Origin: JAHWKI01 sp035513575
GTDB lineage: Bacteria > Gemmatimonadota > Gemmatimonadetes > Longimicrobiales > RSA9
Assembly (NCBI GenBank): GCA_035513575.1
Contig: DATKBW010000183.1
Span: 45,460 to 109,459 of the forward strand
Length of the DNA stretch: 64,000 bases
Reading direction: 5' to 3'
Each line of letters begins with the position of its first letter. The first letter of the stretch is position 1. The position numbers were made by a program, and so were the translations under genes. The notes under the pieces are model-generated. The model searched no databases, had not been told where the DNA came from, and saw only the letters and a program-made list of their open reading frames with translations. Positions 1-8,210 of the stretch are shown one piece after another.

Positions 1-798
1 CCCCGGCCGGGCGAGCACGACCTGCGCGCCGCCGAGGAGCTGGGCCGGCGGATCGGCCTGGCGGTGGACAACGCGCGGCTCTTCCACTCCGCCGAGCTGG
101 CGCGGCGGGCGAAGACCGATTTCCTGTCGGTGATGTCCCACGAGCTCCGCACGCCGCTGACGGCGGTCATGGGATACGCGGAGCTGCTGTCCGCCCAGAT
201 CGCGGGCGCGCTGAACGCGCGCCAGCGGCACCAGGTGGACCGGATCCGCGCGGGGGCGGACAAGCTGCTGCGGGTGATCGAGGGGATCCTGGCGTACGCG
301 CGGCTGGAGAGCGGCCAGGAGCGGCTCCAGGTGGAGCGTGTGCCCCTCGACCTGGTGCTCCAGCGGGTCCGGGACGTCGTGGGGCCGCAGGCGGCGGCGC
401 GGGAGATCCGCCTGGACGAGGACCTCTCTCGGGCCCCGGACACCGTCTGCGTCGACGTCGAGAAGACGACCCACGTCCTCATCGCCCTGCTCGCCAACGC
501 CACCAAGTTCTCCGCGAAGGGGGGGCGGTGCGGGCTGCGCGCGGCGCTGGAAGGGGACCGGCTCGTGTTCGACGTCTTCGACACCGGCCCCGGGCTCGAC
601 GTGGCTCACCTGCCCCACCTGTTCGAGCCGTTCTGGCAGGCGGAGCAGCCGGAGGTCCGCCGCGTGGGCGGATCGGGGCTGGGGCTGAGCGTGGCGCGTC
701 GCCTGGCGCGCGTCATGGGCGGCGAGGTGGTGGTGCTGGACACGTCGGCCGGCGGCACCACCTTCCGGGTCGATCTGCCCGCCCACGCGAACGCCTGA
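1..798 (+). CDS. Sensor histidine kinase, C-terminal part (5' end outside window)
   Basis: The frame is open from base 1, so the N-terminus is missing. The first ~25 residues (DLRAAEELGRRIGLAVDNA) look like the end of a GAF domain, a common sensory module. A HisKA dimerisation and phosphoacceptor region follows, with the H-box FLSVMSHELRTPL whose His is the expected autophosphorylation site. The HATPase_c domain shows an N-box (NATKFSAKGG), a G1 box (DTGPGLD) and a G2 box (GGSGLGLSVARRLARVMGG). The visible part has no membrane segment, so this portion is cytoplasmic. No response regulator gene follows, so the partner is unknown, and the input signal cannot be inferred. Confidence 0.9.
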   Translation, partial: PRPGEHDLRAAEELGRRIGLAVDNARLFHSAELARRAKTDFLSVMSHELRTPLTAVMGYAELLSAQIAGALNARQRHQVDRIRAGADKLLRVIEGILAYARLESGQERLQVERVPLDLVLQRVRDVVGPQAAAREIRLDEDLSRAPDTVCVDVEKTTHVLIALLANATKFSAKGGRCGLRAALEGDRLVFDVFDTGPGLDVAHLPHLFEPFWQAEQPEVRRVGGSGLGLSVARRLARVMGGEVVVLDTSAGGTTFRVDLPAHANA

Positions 799-928
799 CG
801 CCCGGGCCGCGCTGGCCCGCGTATCCGCTGGTCTCTATCTTGACGTCCCCACTGCCGGACGGCCGGACCCGCCGCCACGGGTGCGGGTACACGGAGGTGC
901 GTCGAACCGGGGTGAGCGGGTCAGAACT

Positions 929-3718
929 GTGAGCGAACGGAAGAACACCAAGGTCTACGACAGCTACAACGCGGGGTACGCGCAGGCGCTCTACGAAGCG
1001 TTCACGCGCGACCCCGCTTCCGTTGATGCGTCGTGGCGCACCGTCTTCGGGATGAGTCCGGAGGATGCCGGGCTGCTCCCCGTGAACGGGGCCGGCGGCG
1101 CGCCGTCCCGGGCCCAGCTCCGGGCGGCCATGGCGGCGGCGGAGCTGGTGGACGCCTACCGGCTGCACGGCCATACCGCGGCGAGGCTGGATCCGCTCGG
1201 CTCCGAGCCGCGCAGCCACCCCATGCTCTTTCCCGATTTCCACGCCATCGAGGCCAGCGATCTGGCCGCGATCCCGGCCTCCCTGCTGGACCTCGGCGAG
1301 CCCGGCGTGAGCATGGAATCGGTGCTCCAGTGGCTGCGGGAGACGTACACGGCGACGATCGGGTACGAGTACGAGCACCTGGAAGACCCGCAGCGACGGG
1401 AATGGCTCCGGGAGCGCATCGAGCGCGGTGACCACCGCCGCCCCCTCCGCGACGAGGAGAAGCGGCGTCTGCTCGAGCGCCTCACCGAGGTGGAGGCGCT
1501 GGAGCAGTTCCTCCACCGGGCGTACCTGGGACAGAAGCGGTTCTCCGTGGAGGGGAACGACATGCTGATCCCGATGCTGGACCAGGCCATCGAGCGGGCG
1601 GCCGCCACCGGGGCGCGGGAGGTGGTGCTGGGGATGTCGCACCGGGGGCGGCTCAACGTGCTGGTCCACGTGCTGGGCCGGCCGGTGGAGAAGATCCTGG
1701 CCGAGTTCGAGGGGCAGCAGCAGGGGACCGGGACCGGCGACGTGAAGTACCACCTCGGGGCCGAGGGCACTTACGCCACGGCGTCCGGGGAGCCGCTGGC
1801 GGTCACCATGGCGCCCAACCCGAGCCACCTGGAGTACGTCGACCCGGTGGTCGAGGGGGTGGCCCGGGCGAAGCAGACCCGGCTGGAGGGCTCCCGCACC
1901 ACCCGGGACGTCTCGCGCGTGCTCCCCATCCTCATGCACGGGGACGCCGCCTTCGCCGGCCAGGGGATCGTAGCGGAGACACTGAACCTGGCGCGCCTCG
2001 AGGGCTACGAGACCGGCGGGACGCTCCATCTCATCGTGAACAACCAGATCGGGTTCACGACCGATCCGGGCGAAGGCCGCTCGACGGACTACGCCAGCGA
2101 CCTGGCGCGCGGCTTCGACATCCCCGTCTTCCACGTGAACGCCGACGATGCCGAGGCGTGCCTCGCCGTGGTCCGGCTCGCGCTGGAGTACCGGACGCAG
2201 TTCCGGGCGGACGTCCTGATCGATCTCGTCGGGTACCGGAGGTACGGCCACAACGAGGGCGACGAGCCCGCCTACACGCAGCCGCGCATGTACGCCCGGG
2301 TCCAGGATCACCCGACGGCCCTGCGGCAGTGGGCCGCGCGGCTCGTGGAGGAGGGCACGGTCTCCGAGGAGGACGTGAGCGCGGTATGGGACCGCACCTA
2401 CGGGAGGCTGGCCGACCTCCAGCGGCAGGTGAAGGAAGGCGCGCCGAAGGGGGACGGCGAGTCGGCGTCGCCCCCCGTCGAGGCGGCCACGCTGGAGGCG
2501 CCCATCGCGACCGCGGTGGACCGCGCTGCGCTGCTCTCCTACGACCGGCAGCTCCACGCCTGGCCGGAAAGCTTCGCGCCCAGCCCGAAGCTCGCGCGTC
2601 AGCTGCAGAAACGCGCGAAGTCGCTGGCCAACGGCGGCATCGACTGGGCCCACGCCGAGTCGCTGGCCTTCGCATCGCTCGTCGCGGAAGGGACGCCGGT
2701 GCGGCTGGCGGGCCAGGACACGGTGCGGGGGACCTTCAGCCAGCGTCACCTGACGCTCCGTGACGCGGAGACGGGTGCGGCCCATACACCGCTCGTGGAG
2801 CTGGAGGAGTCTTCCGCGCCGTTCGAGGTCTACAACAGCCCCCTCTCGGAGGCGGGCGTTCTGGGCTTCGAGTACGGCTTCAGCACGGCGTTCCCCGCGT
2901 GGCTGGTGCTCTGGGAGGCCCAGTTCGGGGATTTCGTCAACGCCGCGCAGGTCATCGTGGACCAGTTCCTTGTGGCGGGGCGGGCGAAATGGGGACAGGA
3001 GGCGCGGCTGGTCCTGCTGCTGCCCCACGGCTACGAGGGCCAGGGCCCGGAGCACTCGAGCGCGCGGGTGGAACGCTTCCTCCAGCTCGCGGCGGAGGAC
3101 AACATCCGGGTCGCCAACTGCACCACCCCCGGCCAGTATTTTCACCTGCTGCGCCGGCAGGCGCGGCTGGAAGAGATCCGGCCACTCGTGGTGTTCACGC
3201 CCAAGAGCCTGCTGCGCCATCCGCGCGCGGTATCGACGCTGGCGGACCTCTCCGCAGGCGGGTTCCACCTCGTGCTGGACGACGAGCGGGCGCGAGAGGA
3301 CGGGGAGAAGGTGCGGCGAGTCGTGCTCTGCTCGGGGAAGCTCTACTACGACCTGGTGGGCGGCGAGGAGCGGGAATCTTCACCGGATGTGGCGGTGGTG
3401 CGGGTGGAGCAGCTCTATCCGTTCCCCGAGGCGGTGCTGCGGGACATCCTCGAGGGATACCCCTCCGCCACCGAGCTGATCTGGGCGCAGGAAGAGCCCG
3501 CCAACATGGGCGCCTGGAGCTACGTGGCCCCGTGGTTCCGCTCGCTCGCGGGCGATCGCCTCTCGGTGGGCTATGTCGGCCGCCCCGAGCGCGCCAGCCC
3601 GGCGGAAGGCTACAAGAAGGCGCACGATGAGCAGCAGGCGCGCATCGTCCGGGAGGCGTTTGGCAACGGCGCCGAGCTGCCCCGGCCCCGCGTGACGATG
3701 AGAGAGGCCGGGACCTGA
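929..3718 (+). CDS. sucA: 2-oxoglutarate dehydrogenase E1 component
   Basis: This is the thiamine-diphosphate-dependent decarboxylase of the 2-oxoglutarate dehydrogenase complex in the TCA cycle. At 929 residues it is the normal family length. The N-terminal segment DSYNAGYAQALYEAFTRDP matches the E1o E2-binding region. Later come GMSHRGRLNVLVHVLGRP, the TPP/Mg motif GDAAFAGQGIVAETLNL with NNQIGFTT, and the C-terminal transketolase-like part (EYGFSTAFP, LLPHGYEGQGPEHSSARVER). The GTG at 929 gives the usual N-terminus. An in-frame GTG at 881 would add 16 unlikely residues, and no strong ribosome site separates the two. No E2 (sucB) or E3 gene follows. An intrinsic terminator and a small membrane gene come next, so the complex must be completed from elsewhere. 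Confidence 0.95.
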   Translation: MSERKNTKVYDSYNAGYAQALYEAFTRDPASVDASWRTVFGMSPEDAGLLPVNGAGGAPSRAQLRAAMAAAELVDAYRLHGHTAARLDPLGSEPRSHPMLFPDFHAIEASDLAAIPASLLDLGEPGVSMESVLQWLRETYTATIGYEYEHLEDPQRREWLRERIERGDHRRPLRDEEKRRLLERLTEVEALEQFLHRAYLGQKRFSVEGNDMLIPMLDQAIERAAATGAREVVLGMSHRGRLNVLVHVLGRPVEKILAEFEGQQQGTGTGDVKYHLGAEGTYATASGEPLAVTMAPNPSHLEYVDPVVEGVARAKQTRLEGSRTTRDVSRVLPILMHGDAAFAGQGIVAETLNLARLEGYETGGTLHLIVNNQIGFTTDPGEGRSTDYASDLARGFDIPVFHVNADDAEACLAVVRLALEYRTQFRADVLIDLVGYRRYGHNEGDEPAYTQPRMYARVQDHPTALRQWAARLVEEGTVSEEDVSAVWDRTYGRLADLQRQVKEGAPKGDGESASPPVEAATLEAPIATAVDRAALLSYDRQLHAWPESFAPSPKLARQLQKRAKSLANGGIDWAHAESLAFASLVAEGTPVRLAGQDTVRGTFSQRHLTLRDAETGAAHTPLVELEESSAPFEVYNSPLSEAGVLGFEYGFSTAFPAWLVLWEAQFGDFVNAAQVIVDQFLVAGRAKWGQEARLVLLLPHGYEGQGPEHSSARVERFLQLAAEDNIRVANCTTPGQYFHLLRRQARLEEIRPLVVFTPKSLLRHPRAVSTLADLSAGGFHLVLDDERAREDGEKVRRVVLCSGKLYYDLVGGEERESSPDVAVVRVEQLYPFPEAVLRDILEGYPSATELIWAQEEPANMGAWSYVAPWFRSLAGDRLSVGYVGRPERASPAEGYKKAHDEQQARIVREAFGNGAELPRPRVTMREAGT

Positions 3719-3744
3719 TCCGGCACACGCCTTGCCCCAATGCC

Positions 3745-3781
3745 ACGGCCGGCCCGCCAGCGGAGGCGGACCGGCCGTTTT
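3745..3781 (+). terminator. Intrinsic terminator after sucA
   Basis: ACGGCCGG (3745-3752) pairs with CCGGCCGT (3771-3778). An inner CCGCC/GGCGG pair extends the stem past a single mismatch around a six-base loop. The right arm runs directly into TTTT (3778-3781). It lies 27 bases after the sucA stop and before the small gene at 3802, so it should end the sucA transcript. It is one of the few hairpins in this window with a real T run. Confidence 0.8.
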
Positions 3782-3801
3782 CACATGGACCGTGAGGCAC
3801 C

Positions 3802-3981
3802 ATGTCGTCCTTCGGAATCTACATCATCGGCTTCATCATCTTCACCGCCGGGGTGGCCCTCGCGGCCTACCTCCTGGGGGCGCCTTCGGTCTGGATCGGC
3901 GTCGGCGTGATCGTGCTCCTGGGCCTGGGCGTCCTGACCGGCGTCAGCCGCACACGGACCAAGGATCCGCCGGAAGTCTAG
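3802..3981 (+). CDS. Small two-helix membrane protein (59 aa), unknown
   Basis: This short gene encodes 59 residues starting MSSFGIYIIGFIIFTAGVAL. Two hydrophobic segments (about residues 5-26 and 30-47) are separated by a short turn, and a basic-acidic tail TRTKDPPEV follows. This predicts a small inner-membrane protein with two helices. GTGAGG at 3792-3797 sits five bases before the ATG as a ribosome site. It starts 20 bases after the terminator of sucA and stops 43 bases before the convergent sigma-factor gene. I do not recognise a family. Its length and membrane nature resemble small stress or scaffold peptides, but no function can be assigned. Confidence 0.6.
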   Translation: MSSFGIYIIGFIIFTAGVALAAYLLGAPSVWIGVGVIVLLGLGVLTGVSRTRTKDPPEV

Positions 3982-4024
3982 CGCCCGGCCACGCCGCCAC
4001 AGGGCTCCGGTGCATCGGCGTCCC

Positions 4025-4804
4025 TCACGCCGCCGCCCGCTCCCGCAGGTCGGCCATCCGGTCCCGCAGCCGCCCGATCGCCCGCGTCCGGATCTGCGAG
4101 ACCCGCGACTCCGTGACCTCCAGGAGCTCCGCGATCTCCCGCAGCTTCATCTCCTGGAAATCGTAGAGGCGGAGGACCAGCCGCTCCCGCTCTTCCAGAC
4201 CCTCCAGCTCCCGATGCAGCCGCTCCACCTCCTGCTGCCGCGCCACCCGCCCTTCGGCATCCGGCGCATCCAGCTCCACCGTGTCCCGAAGTCGTCGCGA
4301 CCCACCGCCCGCTCCGCCCCCGACGCTGTCCTCCAGCGACACCGGGTTCGCACGCAGCACGTCGCTCTTCCAGCCCCACAGCGTTCCGGCGTCCACCCCC
4401 AGGACCGCCGCCACCTCCGCGTGCCGCGGCAGCCGGTTGAGCTCCACTGCCAGACGCTCCTCCGTCTCCACCAGCCGCCGCTGCCGCCGACGCACCGACC
4501 GCGGCGCATCGTCACGCCGGCGCAGCTCGTCCAGCATCGCACCCCGGATCCGCGGCGCGGCGTACGTGCTGAACCGGTAGCCCCGCTCCGGATCGTACGC
4601 CTCCACCGCGTCCAGCAGCCCGAGCATCCCCGCGCTCACCACCTCGTCCCGCTCCACGTCCCCGCCCAGCGACGCCGTGAGGCGCCGCGCGAAATACCGG
4701 ACCAGCGGAACGTGCCGCTCGATCAGCCGCTCGCGCGCCGCCTCATCTCCACTCCGGCGATACGATCGCCAGTCGGACCGTTCCGTCGTCAGATCGGTGC
4801 TCAT
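4025..4804 (-). CDS. FliA/WhiG-type RNA polymerase sigma factor
   Basis: This 259-residue group-3 sigma-70 factor would direct RNA polymerase to an alternative promoter class. Region 2 is clear: LIERHVPLVRYFARRL, then DEVVSAGMLGLLDAVEAYDPERGYRFSTYAAPRIRGA is the region 2.2-2.4 core of the FliA family (shown here only as a description; key residues are the D-x-E-R-G-x-x-F-S-T-Y-A stretch). Region 3 follows (RLPRHAEVAAVLGV). Region 4 has the helix-turn-helix LREIAELLEVTESRVSQI. The architecture is that of sigma-28 (FliA, SigD, WhiG), which in other bacteria controls motility or development. No flagellar gene or FlgM anti-sigma lies nearby, so the regulon is unknown. It is divergent from the 5203 gene across a 398-base region with a large palindrome. 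Confidence 0.88.
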   Translation of the reverse strand: MSTDLTTERSDWRSYRRSGDEAARERLIERHVPLVRYFARRLTASLGGDVERDEVVSAGMLGLLDAVEAYDPERGYRFSTYAAPRIRGAMLDELRRRDDAPRSVRRRQRRLVETEERLAVELNRLPRHAEVAAVLGVDAGTLWGWKSDVLRANPVSLEDSVGGGAGGGSRRLRDTVELDAPDAEGRVARQQEVERLHRELEGLEERERLVLRLYDFQEMKLREIAELLEVTESRVSQIRTRAIGRLRDRMADLRERAAA

Positions 4805-5202
4805 GGGGGTTCTGTTCTCTTCCGTTGTTGGCGTTCCGGGGCCAGTCCCCCCTCAGGCAATGCACGTACCGCCCGCCCCGCGCCGCGCTCCGCGACGGCT
4901 TTCTCCACTCGCCGCAAGGGGTTGCAGCGTGTCAGCACCCCGCGCGTGCCTCGGGGCGGCCGGATCCGCGCGGCACTTTTCACCCGCAGCGGCAAGATCT
5001 GCCGGGTCCGGACCGGCAGAAGTTGCCGGGCCAGCCGCCTCGGCCGCCCGCGTTCTGCGCCGGGCAGCGGGGTGGATCGATGTCGCCCCACGGGGTGAGC
5101 GGAGAACCCGTTGAAGGGACGCGGGTAGGACAGGGCGTTGCTCTCCGGGGCCGGCGTGTGGAATTTTGGCGCGGAGAAGGGGATTCCTTCAAGGGAGCGT
5201 GG
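4805..5202. other. Divergent intergenic region between sigma factor and 5203 gene
   Basis: This is 398 bases without a convincing gene, between two outward-facing starts. It must hold the promoters of both the sigma factor and the 188-residue protein. I see no clear TTGACA/TATAAT pair. The striking element is the 39-bp interrupted palindrome at 4990-5028, described separately. Confidence 0.6.
4990..5028. promoter_or_regulatory. 39-bp interrupted palindrome between divergent genes
   Basis: The left half is CGGCAA-GA-TCTGCCGG and the right half is CCGGCAGA-AG-TTGCCG, around a seven-base centre GTCCGGA. Fourteen of sixteen arm positions pair, broken only by a GA/AG step. Each half also contains its own smaller inverted repeat: CGGCA-N5-TGCCG on the left and CCGGCA-N5-TGCCGG on the right. 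It has no T run, and it lies between two 5' ends, so a terminator is unlikely. It could be an operator for two dimers or a hairpin in an untranslated leader. The bound factor is unknown. Confidence 0.6.
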
Positions 5203-5769
5203 ATGGATCATCTGGTCGTGGTGCCGCACCCGATACCGATCGCGCTGGAGGCGCGATCGATCCGCCACAGCTCGGTTCCTGAAGGGGCCGTGGGGTTGGG
5301 CTACTACTACGACGGGCGGCTGATCGCGCGGAGCGTGGTGGCGGCCGGGGCGCTGGACACGATCCAGTCGCTGCTGGCGGCGCCGGTGTCGGTGGCGCTG
5401 GCGGCGCGTGAGGACGAGGATGGGAACATAGACGGGCGGATCTGCCTGGTGCTGCCGGTGGAGGAGGACGAGGAGGAGGGTGCGGGGGGTGGGGAGGCGT
5501 GGCGCTCGAGCATTCCGGTTCCGCCGCCGGAGGTGGAGCGCGGATACGGGTCGAAATCCGGCGCTGGCGATGACGGGGACGGTGAGGCGGATGGTGAATC
5601 GCCGCGCTTCGCGCTGCTGCCCATCGGGAACGTGGTGAGGCCGGCCGTGGAACGTCGGCACCCGGATGACGTGGCGAACGACGCGAAGGAGATGCTGGAC
5701 AACCTGCTGGCGGGGGGCGGGAAGGACGCGGTGCAGAAGGCGATCGACGAGCTGTTGCGAAGCATCTAA
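5203..5769 (+). CDS. Unknown acidic protein (188 aa)
   Basis: I recognise no family. The ATG at 5203 is chosen because AGGGAG (5192-5197) precedes it at proper spacing and the protein starts cleanly with MDHLVVVPHPIPIALEARSI. The first ~85 residues look globular, with hydrophobic strands (GLGYYYDGRLIARSVVA, ICLVLPV). A low-complexity acidic Glu/Asp/Gly-rich linker follows at about 86-130. A helical C-terminal tail ends DVANDAKEMLDNLLAGGGKD and a final Leu-Leu-Arg motif. There is no signal peptide or membrane helix, so it is probably cytoplasmic. Its position opposite a FliA-type sigma factor hints at a regulatory or sigma-dependent role, but that is inference only. Confidence 0.65.
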   Translation: MDHLVVVPHPIPIALEARSIRHSSVPEGAVGLGYYYDGRLIARSVVAAGALDTIQSLLAAPVSVALAAREDEDGNIDGRICLVLPVEEDEEEGAGGGEAWRSSIPVPPPEVERGYGSKSGAGDDGDGEADGESPRFALLPIGNVVRPAVERRHPDDVANDAKEMLDNLLAGGGKDAVQKAIDELLRSI

Positions 5770-5799
5770 AGTCGCGAGCGGTCCGGCGGCGCGGCGGAA

Positions 5800-5832
5800 G
5801 AGGAGCGGCGGCCCAAGGTGGCGCCGCTCCTC
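5800..5832. terminator. Hairpin between convergent genes, candidate bidirectional terminator
   Basis: GAGGAGCGGCG (5800-5810) and CGCCGCTCCTC (5822-5832) form a perfect 11-bp stem around an eleven-base loop. It sits in the 75-base gap between the rightward gene ending at 5769 and the leftward gene ending at 5845. Only weak T tracts flank it (TGGTGTTT to the right), so Rho may assist termination. Confidence 0.6.
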
Positions 5833-5844
5833 TGGTGTTTGGGG

Positions 5845-7128
5845 CTAGACGGTTTCGAGGGCCTGCTCGAGATCGGCGATGAGGTCGTCGGGGTGCTCGA
5901 TGCCGACGGAGATGCGGAGGAGCCCCGGGGTGATGCCGATCTCCTCCCGGTGGTCGGGGGGTACGTCCGCGTGGGTCATGGTGCCGGGGTGCTCCATGAG
6001 GGTCTCGGTCCCGCCGAGGCTGACGGCGAGGCGGGCGATGCGCAGGGCGTTGAGCATGCGGAAGGCCTCCGGCTCGCCGCCATCGAGCTCGAAGGAGAAG
6101 GTGCTGCCGGCGGCGTGGCACTGGCGGCGGAAGACGTCCTGCTGGGGGTCGCCATCCTCGAGGAAGTCGAGGTAGAGGACGCGGCGGACCTTGGGGTGCT
6201 GGCGGAGGAACGCGGCCACGTAGCGCGCGTTCTTCATCTGCGACGTCATCCGCAGCTTGAGGGTTTCGAGGGACCGCATGAGCAGCCATCCGGTCCACGG
6301 GTCGGCCATGGTGCCGAGGATCGTTCGCATGCCGCCGACGGCGGCGACACGGGCGGCGTCGCCGAGGACCCCGCCGGCGATCAGGTCGCTGTGCCCGCCG
6401 ACGTACTTGGTGAGAGAATAGAGGACCAGGTCGGCGCCGTGGCGGAGTGGCTGCTGCCAGAGCGGACCGAGGAAGGTGTTGTCCACGGCGAGGACGGGGC
6501 GCCTGCCGCCGTCGCCGGTCACGCCGGCCAGCAGGTCGGCGCAGGCCCGGATGTCCACGAGCGCATTGGTGGGATTGGCGGGCGTCTCGAGGAGGACCAT
6601 GGCGAGCCGCCCGCCTTCGCGCGCCCCGGCGACGGCCCGCTCCAGGGCGCCCGGCTGCCCGGCGAGGAAGCCGAAGCGGCGGATCCCGAACTGCGGCAGG
6701 ATGTTGCAGAGGAGAAACTCGGTGCCGCCGTAGACGGGCTCGCTGTGGACGATGGCGTCGCCGGGGCGGAGAAAGGTGAAGAGCGTGGTGGCGATGGCGG
6801 CCATGCCGCTGGAGAACACGAGGGCGGCCTCGGCGCCGTCCCACAGCGCCAGCCGGTCCTCCAGGATCTCCAGGTCCGGATTGTTGATCCGGGAGTAGAT
6901 GAGTCCCGGCTCCTCGGTGGGCCGTCTGTCGCGCAGGCCGTAGGCGAGCTCGAAGAAGGCCTTGCCCTCCTCCGCGGTGGGGAAGACGAAGGTGGAGGTC
7001 TGGAAGATGGGGCACTTGACCGCGCCCTCGGAGAGGCGCGGATCGTAACCGTATCCCATCATCAGCGTCTCGGGCCGGAGCTCCCGGTCCCCGATGCGCC
7101 GGTGACTGGCCCGCTGGTCGTCGCGCAT
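5845..7128 (-). CDS. Cys/Met metabolism PLP-dependent enzyme (cystathionine gamma-synthase / methionine gamma-lyase family)
   Basis: This 427-residue fold-type I PLP enzyme belongs to transsulfuration and methionine metabolism. Visible signatures are YGYDPRLSEGAVKCPIFQTS near the N-terminus, YSRINNPDLEILEDRLALWDG, the PLP-phosphate segment FSSGMAAIATTL, and AVDNTFLGPLWQQPL with its Asp. The Schiff-base lysine lies in LYSLTKYVGGHSD, and the C-terminal SLGGTETLMEHPGTMTH is family-typical. The ATG at 7128 is favoured by AAGGGAG upstream and a normal family length. The 'YGYDP...VFPTAEEGKAFFE' subgroup is usually annotated only as cystathionine gamma-synthase family, so synthase, lyase or O-acylhomoserine sulfhydrylase activity cannot be separated here. 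It is divergent from the UDG-like gene. Confidence 0.9.
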   Translation of the reverse strand: MRDDQRASHRRIGDRELRPETLMMGYGYDPRLSEGAVKCPIFQTSTFVFPTAEEGKAFFELAYGLRDRRPTEEPGLIYSRINNPDLEILEDRLALWDGAEAALVFSSGMAAIATTLFTFLRPGDAIVHSEPVYGGTEFLLCNILPQFGIRRFGFLAGQPGALERAVAGAREGGRLAMVLLETPANPTNALVDIRACADLLAGVTGDGGRRPVLAVDNTFLGPLWQQPLRHGADLVLYSLTKYVGGHSDLIAGGVLGDAARVAAVGGMRTILGTMADPWTGWLLMRSLETLKLRMTSQMKNARYVAAFLRQHPKVRRVLYLDFLEDGDPQQDVFRRQCHAAGSTFSFELDGGEPEAFRMLNALRIARLAVSLGGTETLMEHPGTMTHADVPPDHREEIGITPGLLRISVGIEHPDDLIADLEQALETV

Positions 7129-7221
7129 GCAATCGCTCCCTTGTGAGGGGGCTTCACGGAGTAGCGTAGCACGTTCCCGCGGCGGTTGCGAGGAGCCCCG
7201 CCGGGGTGGAGGTTGGGCGCC

Positions 7222-8166
7222 GTGAGCGAGCGAACGGACGAGGCGCGGTTTCGGGCGATCTTCCGGCGGGCGCACGCCGGCCATCCGGGTTGCGCGGAAG
7301 ACGAATGGCTGTCGACGCCGTGCCGGCTCCCGGGCGGCGTGGTCGCGGATCGCTCGGTCGTCTGGTCCCGCCGGAACGGTCCATGGCGCCGGGTGGACGT
7401 GCTCTGGGTCGGCGCGGCACCGGGGAACGCGGGAGGGCGCGGCTCCGGCGACATGGGCGCGCACGCGACGCGGATCCCCTTCGGTGGGGACATCGCGGGG
7501 GCCAACCTGGACCGCCTCCTCCAGAGCGCCGGCCTGGACCGGAACTCCACATTCCTGGTGGCGGCGCTGAACCAGCTGCCCGACCGGGGTGGCGGCGAGC
7601 CCACCGTGGCGGAGCTCCGCCGCCCCGTGGGGGGGTACCGCACCAGCGCGCACCTCCTCCGGGACACGATCCTGGCGGCGGCCCCGCGGCTGGTGATCGC
7701 CCTCGGCAACATCGGGCTCCGGACCACGGTGGCGGCGGCCCGGGTGGACGGTCGGGACCGGCTCGACCTCCCCGGGCTTCGGCGGCTCCGGGCCGCGGGT
7801 CTGGAGCGGGGTCGGCTCGCGCCGTGGCCCGGCGGGGCGACCGCCCCGGGAGCCGCCTTCCGGTCGGCATGGGAAGAGCGCACCGGTGGTGGTCCCCTGC
7901 CTCACCTGCTCTGGCTGCTGCACCCGAGCGCGCAGAACATGAGCCCGTTCGCGGGCGTGGACACGGCGTTCCATGCCCGGATGGTGGAGACGCGAGCGGC
8001 GCTGCGAAGGGCGGTCGCCGAGCTCCTCGGCCCGGTACCGCAGGAGATGGGCGAGGTGCCGTGGGCGATGGGGAGGGAAGGGATCTACGGGCTCCCCGAA
8101 TGGCGTGGCGCCATCGGCCCGCGGCACCGGGAGCTCATCCGCCTATGGCGAGAAAAGGGGCTGTAG
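7222..8166 (+). CDS. Uracil-DNA glycosylase superfamily-like protein
   Basis: This 314-residue protein has a GTG start at 7222 with GGAGG (7208-7212) nine bases ahead. Two features suggest the UDG fold. VDVLWVGAAPGNAGG resembles motif A (GxxPG) after a beta strand, and LLWLLHPSAQNMS resembles the His-containing motif B (HPS). Between them are AAAPRLVIALGNIGLRT and YRTSAHLLRDTI, which fit the usual strand-helix arrangement. The classical catalytic Asp/Asn after GxxPG is not obvious, and I see no Cys cluster typical of family 4. Uracil excision is therefore plausible but unproven. It would act in base-excision repair in the cytoplasm. It is followed by a 94-residue unknown. Confidence 0.6.
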   Translation: MSERTDEARFRAIFRRAHAGHPGCAEDEWLSTPCRLPGGVVADRSVVWSRRNGPWRRVDVLWVGAAPGNAGGRGSGDMGAHATRIPFGGDIAGANLDRLLQSAGLDRNSTFLVAALNQLPDRGGGEPTVAELRRPVGGYRTSAHLLRDTILAAAPRLVIALGNIGLRTTVAAARVDGRDRLDLPGLRRLRAAGLERGRLAPWPGGATAPGAAFRSAWEERTGGGPLPHLLWLLHPSAQNMSPFAGVDTAFHARMVETRAALRRAVAELLGPVPQEMGEVPWAMGREGIYGLPEWRGAIGPRHRELIRLWREKGL

Positions 8167-8210
8167 TCAAGGCGTTGCACCGCCGCGGGCCCTGTTTTAC
8201 CCTTTGGCCC

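Noticed and set aside
713..3268. Very long open frame antisense to sucA
   Set aside because: It covers a clear sucA gene and is Arg/Gly/Pro-rich, as expected of the opposite strand of GC-rich coding DNA. No domain is visible.
7129..7221. SAM-type riboswitch before the Cys/Met enzyme
   Set aside because: The 93-base gap to the divergent gene is too short and shows no conserved riboswitch core.
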